Shown: positions 57,798 through 64,000 of the stretch, piece by piece
Layout of the letters: the number at the start of each line of letters is the position of its first letter
How positions within the stretch are numbered: position 1 is the first letter of the stretch
NCBI GenBank assembly: GCA_963734085.1
Contig: CAVTFT010000007.1
Span: forward strand, 124,001 to 188,000
Origin: CAIWHR01 sp963734085
Lineage (GTDB): Bacteria > Pseudomonadota > Gammaproteobacteria > Burkholderiales > Casimicrobiaceae
DNA length: 64,000 nucleotides
Direction: 5' to 3'
Translations under genes and position numbers: made by a program
Notes under the pieces: generated by a model
Databases searched by the model: none
What the model was told of the DNA's origin: nothing
The model's input: the letters and a program-made list of their open reading frames with translations, nothing else

Positions 57798-58067
57798 CTA
57801 CGCTCCTCTGGCGACTTTGACCACGGAGGGACTCCACCTGCGTGGCGAAGTCACTGCGGCACTTCCTTCGATCGCGGCGCGCGCGACGACCGGTCGGCCA
57901 CAACCGTTAACGTAGAAGGCGATGCCCATGCGCCGCAATTGGTCGAGCTGGCGTCCCTTGCGATGAAACCCTGTCAGCATCGCAAGCTCATCGGGATTGA
58001 GGAAGATCGTCGATGCTCCGATCGCACGAATCAAGCGTTGCTCGCTCGGCTTGTCTTCGACCCGCAC
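57798..58067 (-). CDS. DUF4224-like small phage protein
   Basis: 89-aa protein: IFLNPDELAMLTGFHRKGRQLDQLRRMGIAFYVNGCGRPVVARAAIEG, matching the DUF4224 pattern (FLTPEELxxLTG...QxxWLRxxGIPFxVNxxGRPVV). Such proteins accompany phage or island integrases and may act as excisionase-like partners. GTG start at 58067. It lies 4 bp after the upstream recombinase gene and abuts the downstream integrase gene. Confidence 0.78.
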   Translation of the reverse strand: MRVEDKPSEQRLIRAIGASTIFLNPDELAMLTGFHRKGRQLDQLRRMGIAFYVNGCGRPVVARAAIEGSAAVTSPRRWSPSVVKVARGA

Positions 58068-58071
58068 GACG

Positions 58072-58941
58072 TTACCGCCCCAGATACACCGCGGTAACCT
58101 GCTCGCGACCGTGGCCCATCTCGCGGCTGATGACCTCCCGAGCCCGGCGATCGATTTCCTTCTGCTTCGGCGTGAGTTGCTTTGACCTAATGCCGCCGCG
58201 CGCGGGGCATGCCCAGCCAGTCAACTCCAGGTAGCGCGTCTGCGCATAGAAATGACGATGGCCGTGGAAGGCGTGAATGCCGACCCGCTCGCATTGATAA
58301 CGAAAGTACTTGAGATAGTCGCGGTACGTGTCGTAGCGCGGCGCGATGAGGCTCTTGCCTTTGGCCAAGGCCTTCGCCTGATCGATCAGTTCCCGCTGCT
58401 GCTGGGTGCGGATGGGAATCTCGCGCTGGCGCCCACCCTTGGTCCACGAAGCCTTGAGCACGAGGTGGCCACCGCGATCCGCCCAGGCCGGAATCATTTT
58501 GATTGATTCCTCGCGGCGCAGGCCAAAGAGCGCCTGTAGGCAGAGCGAAATATGAATGTAGAGATCTGGGATTTGCCTGAGCTTGTCCATATCGAGTTCC
58601 TTCGCTTTGCTGATGTTGGTGACGTACACCCGATCCGGGATGCCGTAGACGGCATTGGTACGGGCAACGATGTTCTCCTTGCCGATCTTCTCTGCCCACC
58701 AGCGAAGGGCTGACATCCGATTCTTGATGGTCCCCGGCGCGAGTTCCTCGGCCAGCCAGCGCTCGACCAGCTTCTCGACATGCTTGGGCTTCAGGCTGTG
58801 GACATTCATGTGCCGGAACCCGATCTCGTGGAGCTGGTCGGCGATCAAATCGAGGATGTGTTCCCGATCCGCTTGGGTGGCATAGCTGCCGTCACGGTTA
58901 TGCCGGCAGAGCTGCTTCAAGTCATAGTTCAAATCGCGCAT
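58072..58941 (-). CDS. second tyrosine recombinase (Integrase_1 type)
   Basis: 289-aa protein with an N-terminal Phage_int_SAM_2-like domain (LNYDLKQLCRHNRDGSYATQADREHIL, HVEKLVERWLAEELAPGTIKNRMSALRWWAEK) and a catalytic domain with LFGLRREESIKM (Arg), FHGHRHFYAQTRY, and EMGHGREQVTAVYLGR (His and Tyr). This PF12834/PF12835-type integrase is typical of conjugative elements and islands. An excellent ribosome-binding site AAAGGAGGT precedes the ATG. With the DUF4224 gene and the first integrase it forms a three-gene recombination operon. Confidence 0.87.
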   Translation of the reverse strand: MRDLNYDLKQLCRHNRDGSYATQADREHILDLIADQLHEIGFRHMNVHSLKPKHVEKLVERWLAEELAPGTIKNRMSALRWWAEKIGKENIVARTNAVYGIPDRVYVTNISKAKELDMDKLRQIPDLYIHISLCLQALFGLRREESIKMIPAWADRGGHLVLKASWTKGGRQREIPIRTQQQRELIDQAKALAKGKSLIAPRYDTYRDYLKYFRYQCERVGIHAFHGHRHFYAQTRYLELTGWACPARGGIRSKQLTPKQKEIDRRAREVISREMGHGREQVTAVYLGR

Positions 58942-59039
58942 CGGTACCTCCTTTCATTTCCTTGCTTCTGGGCCGTCTAAAATCGTCGTAGAGCGTTTCT
59001 TTCTGCTGCCTTGGTGTATGCGAGTCTGGTAAGTGTTTC

Positions 59040-60300
59040 TGCTCGCCTGGGGCGCCAATGGCAGCCGCAGGGGAAACTGCTGAGCACGGGACACCACTCC
59101 CGTTGTGCGCGGTTGTTGTGCTGCTCGCCGACGCCGCGCGGCGCTTACTCGGCGTCGCGATTGCGCTCCCCCGGGGGAGCGCTTGATCGCGAGAGTCATT
59201 AACCCAGGACTCAAGGAGCGCCGTTAAGGCGCGTCTGTTTGATCCCGTACGGGAATCATTCGGCGAGGGGCGTTGCACACCTCGCGGCAGAAGACGTGGC
59301 GGCCTCGCGAGAGGCCGTCACGTGGTTTCCGAGCCTTCGTCATGCGAAGGAAGCCCGTTGACAGCGGCGCCCATCGTGGTATGCGCGCGTGCGTCACTGG
59401 CGGTTGGCCAGTAACGACGCGCGCGAAGCGCGATTGCGTGCCCGCTACGGCCTCACGCCACATCGCGTGGCGAGCTCGATGGCTCGCGGCACACGAGCGG
59501 CGCGAAGGCCTTTGCGCACGCACCGCCTGTAGGCGGCGATCTCGGGGTGGGGCTCGGATGAAGGCCGGCGGCGCCTGCGTTGCTCTGCAAGCGCCACGGC
59601 TACTCAGGTGGCAACGCTCAGTCGCAGCGAGTGGCGCGACGGTCCCCGTCGTGATGACGGGGACGCGCGAAGAAGCACGCGCAGAACAGTCGCGCCGCTC
59701 CCGCTACTCTGAGGTTGCACCTAGACGTATCGATCCTGCGTCAAGCACAGGACCGCTACGTCGCTAAGAACGCTTTCGCGTTCACGACCGAGGCAACTGA
59801 CAACGTTGCCTGGTCTCTCTGGAAGAACCGGGCGCTCACATCAAGCGTGAACACCTGGCCACCCCTCGCGGGATGTCTCCTGCAGGCCCCCACAAGGGCG
59901 GCTCTCAGTGACTTACACCGCCGTCAAGGACGGCGACGATCTCTGCGACCGTCTTGGGAACCGCCCTTGCTGCAATTGCCCCGCGTCTTGCGACGCCCGC
60001 GCAGTCTCAAGGGCCTGCCCACGCGCGTTACTTCCTCCCGAAACGCCTTGACGGCGCGCACGAAGCGATACGGGCTTACTTCGCGCTCTACGGGTCTGAA
60101 GACCCAACTGTCTGCTGCTTGCCTACTTCTACGCGGCCAGCTAACGTGCTTGCCTTCGTGCCCGCGATGGGCAACCAGGGATGGCAAGCTACCTGCACAA
60201 ACGTTGAGATCGATGGTCCCACCATCTCAGATTGGTTTCCAGTCGAAATGGCGCCAAAAGAGGGGGGCTTTCGGCATTAGCACGGCCCCATGGTGCCGCG
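59040..60300. other. hairpin-dense, gene-poor region (possible structured RNA or DNA)
   Basis: There is no convincing conserved gene, but a run of unique short inverted repeats. Examples: ACGGGA/TCCCGT 59086-59103; CGACGCCG/CGGCGTCG 59129-59157; 20-bp palindrome 59163-59182; TCCCGTACGGGA 59243-59254; 13-nt arms with a GCGA loop 59294-59323; CCTTCG/CGAAGG 59334-59350; nested stem 59384-59424; CGCCAC/GTGGCG 59456-59472; GTCCCCGTC/GACGGGGAC 59642-59664; GAACGC/GCGTTC 59768-59783; GGCAAC/GTTGCC 59792-59810; CGCCGTC/GACGGCG 59919-59935; GCGTC/GACGC 59983-59996. They are not copies of one another. Confidence 0.55.
59954..60280 (+). CDS. possible secreted hypothetical protein, start uncertain
   Basis: 108 codons. 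The beginning reads like a Sec signal (ATVLGTALAAIAPRLATPAQSQG when the frame is followed a few codons upstream), then AHARYFLPKRLDGAHEAIRAYFALYGSEDPTVCC and TNVEIDGPTISDWFPVEMAP, with coding-like codon use. No ATG or GTG start exists between the preceding stop at 59909 and here; only the TTG at 59954. It may be a degraded or frameshifted gene. No family recognised. Confidence 0.3.
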   Translation: MGTALAAIAPRLATPAQSQGPAHARYFLPKRLDGAHEAIRAYFALYGSEDPTVCCLPTSTRPANVLAFVPAMGNQGWQATCTNVEIDGPTISDWFPVEMAPKEGGFRH

Positions 60301-61081
60301 CTCGATCGCGGCTGACAACCCGAAAAGCCTCAAAAAAGTGGTGGCTTAACTGAACAGCCTGGGCACGCTCCGTGCTGGCACAGCGATGGAGACGGATGGC
60401 CGGGTGTCAACGTCTCAGTGCGTCACGGGTTGTCGGTTGATCGTGCGCTCGACCACGCGACAGGGGCTTCCCGTATTGCGTGCGCTCTCCGTGTGTACAT
60501 GCTGCAGCCACTACCCCGTCGCGGCAAGGGGCGGCACTGCATTGCTCATCCGTCTCGTCGTAACAGCCTTCCCCGGATTGGCTGCCGGGTCGGCCCGCGC
60601 ATCGACCTTTTCGAGGTTTGCTCAGCGTTCACTCGCGTTGCGGCTTGCACACTCGCGCGGCCACCGAATCGTGGCTCGCTTAACCGAAGGCTTGAACCAC
60701 TTGGTTTCCTCCATAGTTGCTCCGGTGCTTCCGGCTGGAGCAGTTAGCCGGGATGGGCCTCTCACCCACTGGAAAGCGCCGCCTTATCACGGCGCACGCC
60801 AACTGCAGACGGTCGGGGATTTCCCCGAGACCGGACATTCACAGGCCGAGAAGGCTCGTGTCTAAGCGCCGAGAGATGGAAGACCTGACCAAACGAGTAT
60901 TTGGCGGGCCGCTTGCACATGCATCATCTGGGTCGCAGGTTATTCGAAGCAACTCTTTTTGCAGCGAGCCGCGTTTTCGATTCACCGTGTCGTCACAGTC
61001 GGCCAGTTGCGGGTCTGGGCGGTCGCCGGGAGCTGCGGCGTCTTCGGGGCCGCTTCGGATTGCTTCGTAAGGTTCGAAAAA
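60301..61081. other. intergenic stretch without recognisable genes
   Basis: I see no open frame with family features. The segment around 60745-60805 (AGTTAGCCGGGATGGGCCTC, then CACTGGAAAGCGCCG and TTATCACGGCGCACGCC) has the look of mobile-element flanking sequence but I cannot name the element. It may be the remains of an older insertion. Confidence 0.3.
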
Positions 61082-61798
61082 CTACCTGGCGACGTAGGGC
61101 AGGAGGCGATCGAACTCCGTCTTCACCACCTGGTAGCACTCGCAGGCCCGTGCTTCCAACCGCGGGCGGTCGAGCACGGTGATCCTGCCTCGCTGGTAAC
61201 GAATCAACGCGGCGTCCTGCAACTTCCCGGCGGCCTCGGTGACACCTTCGCGGCGTACGCCCAACATGTTGGCGATCAACTCCTGCGTCATGGAGAGCTC
61301 GTTCGATGCCAGTCGATCCAGGCTCAGCAACAGCCACCGGCACAACTGCTGATCGACCGAGTGATGCCGATTGCAAACCGCCGTCTGCGCCATCTGGGTG
61401 ATCAGCGCCTGGGTGTAGCGCAGCAGGAGATGCATCGCCGGCCCGAAACGCCCGAACTCGTTCTTGAGCAAATCGGCTCTAAGCCGGAAGCCGTGCCCCG
61501 CGCTCTGCACCAGCGCGCGGCTGGGCGTGGTGTCGCCCCCCATGAACAAGGATATGCCGAGGATACCCTCGTTGCCCACGATGGCGATTTCGGCGGACGC
61601 GCCATCCTCCATCACGTACAGCAGCGAAACGATGGACGTGGTGGGGAAGTAGACGTAGCGCAGCTTGACCCCGGGTTCATAGAGGACGTCACCGAGCTTC
61701 ATCGGTACCAGTTCCAAATGGGGTGCAAGCCGCTCGTAGTCGCTCTTCGGCAGGGCGTCGAGCAGATGATTCTGATGGGGCGTGTGCGGTGCAGACAT
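61082..61798 (-). CDS. Crp/Fnr family transcriptional regulator
   Basis: 238-aa protein with an N-terminal cyclic-nucleotide-binding-like fold (LELVPMKLGDVLYEPGVKLRYVYFPTTSIVSLLYVMEDGASAEIAIVGNEG) and a C-terminal winged helix (MTQELIANMLGVRREGVTEAAGKL). It lacks the Fnr cysteine cluster, and the cAMP-contact residues of Crp are not evident. Proteins of this subgroup are common in betaproteobacteria and respond to unknown signals. The ATG at 61798 is preferred because AAGGGG then has 8-nt spacing; ATG 61807 is directly on that site. It may be element cargo. Confidence 0.85.
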   Translation of the reverse strand: MSAPHTPHQNHLLDALPKSDYERLAPHLELVPMKLGDVLYEPGVKLRYVYFPTTSIVSLLYVMEDGASAEIAIVGNEGILGISLFMGGDTTPSRALVQSAGHGFRLRADLLKNEFGRFGPAMHLLLRYTQALITQMAQTAVCNRHHSVDQQLCRWLLLSLDRLASNELSMTQELIANMLGVRREGVTEAAGKLQDAALIRYQRGRITVLDRPRLEARACECYQVVKTEFDRLLPYVAR

Positions 61799-61952
61799 AG
61801 TGGGCATCCCCTTACTTCACGAACGTATGCCGATAGGATCAACGTCAAAGGCGCGGTGCACGCAACAACGAAGATTGATCAGAAAGGTCTCTCGCATACG
61901 CACGCGCTGTCTCGAGTCTTGTCAGCCCGTCGCGGCAGACAGACTCTGCAGC

Positions 61953-62291
61953 CTATTTGAAGTGCAACGCCGAAATCGATGCAAGTAGGCCGCCATACTT
62001 CCTTAGCAGTTTGACACCGGAACGAGAAACGATCAGGAGGCTGGCCCGATGATCGTTCGCATGTTTGCGCCGGATTACGATTCCTTGCTCAATAAGCCTG
62101 GCTAATTTGCGGCGTACCGTCGTGCGCGAACCGAAATTCAGCAGAAAGAGCGGTTTCAGCGTTAGTGGTTGCCCCTGCTCTTCGGCATATCCGATCTCGA
62201 TGACGATATCGAAATCGACGACGGACTTGAGGAAGGGTAGTTGCAGCCTTTCAAACTCCCTGATTTTCTTTAATCCGGAGAATAGTTTCAT
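61953..62291 (-). CDS. small winged-helix (MarR-like) protein
   Basis: 112-aa protein: FDIVIEIGYAEEQGQPLTLKPLFLLNFGSRTTVRRKLARLIEQGIVIRRKHANDHRASLLIVSRSGVKLLRKYGG. The pattern (KPLFLLNFGSRTTVRRKLARLIEQGIV, then a beta-wing with the basic HANDHRAS) is that of MarR/PadR-like DNA-binding domains without a large effector part. Base composition is clearly lower in GC than the chromosome genes, suggesting transfer. It is AT-rich upstream with no good ribosome-binding site visible. Targets unknown. Confidence 0.65.
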   Translation of the reverse strand: MKLFSGLKKIREFERLQLPFLKSVVDFDIVIEIGYAEEQGQPLTLKPLFLLNFGSRTTVRRKLARLIEQGIVIRRKHANDHRASLLIVSRSGVKLLRKYGGLLASISALHFK

Positions 62292-62530
62292 GATTTATAT
62301 CGTTTTATTTGATGGCAGCATCACTCATAGTGTGGCTCAATCATGCGGCTGGCAAGCACAATTGGGTCCCTTTTTGGCACATATAGTTTGAGCCGACAGC
62401 CCCGGCAAGCCGGTGTCTGCGGCTCAACTCCAACGTTGAATGAAAATCATCTAGCTGGCCTCCCACCGCCGTCGTAAGGGCGGCGAGGTTAAAGTGAGTT
62501 TGCGAACTGCTTTAACCAGTGGGGGTAGAA
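62292..62530. other. noncoding leader of the IS110 transposase with stem-loops
   Basis: Three stem-loops precede the transposase: TTGAGCCG/CGGCTCAA 62388-62427 (with inner CCGG/CCGG), CCGCC/GGCGG 62466-62483, and GGTTAAAG/CTTTAACC 62487-62517 enclosing AGTT-TGCG-AACT. In the IS110 family the noncoding end beside the transposase encodes a guide (bridge) RNA, so this is a candidate location. Confidence 0.4.
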
Positions 62531-63604
62531 ATGAAATATGGCGGAATTGACCTGCACTCGAACAACAGCGTGGTAACGGTGATGGACGAGGAAGATCGGG
62601 TGGTGGCGCAGAAGCGGCTGCCAAACGATCTTGGCAAGATTGTCGGATTTCTGAGTCCTTGGCGAGAGGAGCTGGTGGGGGTCGTCGTCGAATCGACCTT
62701 CAATTGGTACTGGCTGGTTGATGGTCTGCAGGGGGCGGGGTTTATGGTGCATCTGGCCAATACCACGGCGATCAGGAAGTACGATGGGCTCAAGCACAGT
62801 GGTGATGAGGCGGATGCGCGTTACCTAGCGCACCTCCTGCGCTTGGGGATACTGCCGACGGGCACGATTCTGCCGCCGCAACAGCGTGCCGTGCGTGATC
62901 TGGCGAGAAAGCGCATGCAATTGGTGCGCAGTCGCACCACACACATTCTTGCGGTGGAGAACATCACGGCGCGCCAACATGGCGCGCGGATCAGCAGCAA
63001 TCAAGTGAAGAGCCTCACTCCCGAGGCGATTGAACAGATGCCGCTGTCGGACGACGTTGCCCTGGCCGTCAAGGCCAACGTGGCGGTGATCACGACGCTT
63101 TCGGCGCAGATCGCTCTACTTGAGAAGCGTCTGCAGAAAGTGATGGGGGAGCGAGTTGAATATGGCCTTCTGACCAGTGTGCCAGGCATTGGCCGGGTGC
63201 TGGCGACCACCATCCTTCTGGAAACCGGGCCGATCGACCGCTTTGCCGCCGCCGGCAACTTTGCCTCCTATGCCCGCTGTGTCGATAGTCAGCGCATGAG
63301 CAATGGCAAGAAAAAGGGCGAAGGGAACACCAAGAACGGCAACAAGTATCTCGCGTGGGCGTTCGTCGAAGCGGCCAACTTCGCGCTGCGGTACTGCGCC
63401 GAAGCCAAACGGTTCTACGAACGCAAGAAGGCGAAGGCCAACCGCGCGCTGGCGATCAAGGCACTGGCCCACAAGCTCGCTCGAGCGTGCTTCCACATTC
63501 TGAAGGAGCGCAAACCATTTGACGTGAGGCGCTGCTTCGCATGAACAACGACGGGGACCGGCAAGCCAGGAAACCGGACTGGAGCCACAGCCAACTTGAA
63601 TGAA
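62430..63604 (+). mobile_element. IS110-family insertion sequence, boundaries provisional
   Basis: The transposase at 62531-63544 defines the element. The similar sequences CCAACGTTGAATGAA (62430-62444) and CCAACTTGAATGAA (63591-63604) flank it as imperfect direct repeats and are used here as provisional limits. IS110 elements lack conventional terminal inverted repeats, so the true ends need comparison with other copies; the right noncoding end could extend well past 63604. Confidence 0.4.
62531..63544 (+). CDS. IS110-family transposase (DEDD recombinase)
   Basis: 337-aa transposase. The N-terminal RuvC-like DEDD domain has D7 (GGIDLHSNN), E54 (VVVESTFNWY), D92 and D95 (KHSGDEADARYLA). The C-terminal Transposase_20 domain has LTSVPGIGRVLATTILLETGPIDRF, with the likely catalytic serine S257 in RMSNGKKKGEGN. 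These enzymes recombine donor and target under guidance of an element-encoded RNA. All motifs are intact, so it may be active. The ATG at 62531 follows GTGGGGGTAG. Confidence 0.92.
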   Translation: MKYGGIDLHSNNSVVTVMDEEDRVVAQKRLPNDLGKIVGFLSPWREELVGVVVESTFNWYWLVDGLQGAGFMVHLANTTAIRKYDGLKHSGDEADARYLAHLLRLGILPTGTILPPQQRAVRDLARKRMQLVRSRTTHILAVENITARQHGARISSNQVKSLTPEAIEQMPLSDDVALAVKANVAVITTLSAQIALLEKRLQKVMGERVEYGLLTSVPGIGRVLATTILLETGPIDRFAAAGNFASYARCVDSQRMSNGKKKGEGNTKNGNKYLAWAFVEAANFALRYCAEAKRFYERKKAKANRALAIKALAHKLARACFHILKERKPFDVRRCFA

Positions 63605-64000
63605 TTGGATGCCGTGTCGCCGTCACCGATTTGCAGCAAACGCGGATCGCCCGCAACGCGAGCCAGCCAAGGATTGGCGCCAAGGCATCGGCAGCCACGG
63701 GAATGTGATCAACCCATTGGACGCGATGCGGCACCAACGTTCTTCTGGGGCGGCCAAGCTGCCAAGGCGACCGGCAATTCATCGCCGCTCGCTTGATCCT
63801 GATGGGTGTCTGGCGCGATTCGTCGCAGCCATTCGTTGAAGAAACGGGCGCGGTCAGCGGGTTGCAGACGGAGTATGGAGAAAGGAAGACCGGCGGCTAT
63901 CGCCGCCATGCAATCGCTTACTCGCTTGACGCCGGCCGGCTAATGGGCGTCCGGTTTTCGTAAGGCGCGACGGCGGGTTTGGGTCCGAAGCCGGTCACCC
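63545..64000. other. noncoding DNA downstream of the IS110 transposase
   Basis: 456 bp to the window edge without a recognisable gene. Short open frames on both strands (for example 63709-63909 minus) show no family features. In the IS1111 branch of IS110 the guide RNA lies 3' of the transposase, so part of this stretch may belong to the element. Confidence 0.3.

Noticed and set aside
59273..59767. 164-codon Arg/Ala-rich frame in the hairpin region
   Set aside because: Composition follows the palindromic DNA, there is no ribosome-binding site and no family feature; the opposite strand is equally open.
59040..60300. CRISPR array or integron attC sites in the hairpin region
   Set aside because: There are no direct repeats with regular spacers and no GTTRRRY/RYYYAAC pairs; the stems are all different in sequence.
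59040..61081. Group II intron
   Set aside because: No reverse transcriptase frame and no recognisable domain V hairpin on either strand.
63709..63909. Short minus-strand frame after the IS110 transposase
   Set aside because: 66 codons without family features inside likely IS-associated noncoding DNA.

Overview
The window is from the chromosome of a high-GC Gram-negative bacterium, most likely a betaproteobacterium. Support comes from the gene order miaB / phoH(ybeZ)-ybeY-corC-lnt-glyQ-glyS-gmhB-plsC-ygjP, the cyaY / lptM-lysA block, the gloB / methyltransferase-rnhA block, a lysine/alanine-rich H1-like protein, and PHA phasins. The order within the class cannot be fixed from sequence alone.

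Layout. (1) 0-5.6 kb: vitamin B12 uptake: btuC (partial) and btuD on +, and btuB-btuF on - behind a cobalamin riboswitch. A 275-bp inverted-repeat miniature element sits next to a tetR gene. (2) 5.7-26 kb: housekeeping genes: miaB, a large secreted zinc protease, ybeZ-ybeY-corC-lnt, glyQS, gmhB-plsC-ygjP, cyaY / lptM-lysA, an H1-like protein, mltD, gloB, a methyltransferase and rnhA. Most neighbours overlap by 4 bp. (3) 26-41 kb: a minus-strand fatty-acid degradation cluster: acyl-CoA synthetase, tetR, fadE, fadI, fadJ, fadD, thioesterase, fadL, then a three-gene operon of uncharacterised proteins. The tetR promoter carries a PsrA-like palindrome. (4) 41-56.5 kb: a storage-lipid region: PHA granule protein, a Tat-exported subunit with a GMC oxidoreductase, two phasins, a patatin, wax ester synthase/DGAT, acyl-CoA-binding protein, a Marinobacter-type two-domain fatty acyl-CoA reductase, a lipase-like hydrolase and a CarH-like MerR/B12 regulator. 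(5) 56.6-64 kb: a tRNA(CAT) gene followed by a tRNA-targeted integrated element with two tyrosine recombinases and a DUF4224 protein. About 2 kb of gene-poor, hairpin-dense DNA follows, then a Crp/Fnr regulator, a small winged-helix protein and an IS110-family transposase. Composition and gene density differ from the rest.

How the genes fit together: region 3 imports, activates and oxidises fatty acids. Region 4 can buffer acyl-CoA (ACBP), reduce it to fatty alcohol (FAR), esterify it (WS/DGAT), coat the inclusions (phasins) and mobilise the lipid (patatin, hydrolase, possibly the GMC oxidase). Both phasins and the GMC operon share a closely similar promoter with an inverted repeat TTAG-N10-CTAA over the -35, which suggests one regulon. 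A second theme is dispersed intergenic repeats that lie in the same direction as their neighbours, in one case supplying a start codon and in another a protein tail.
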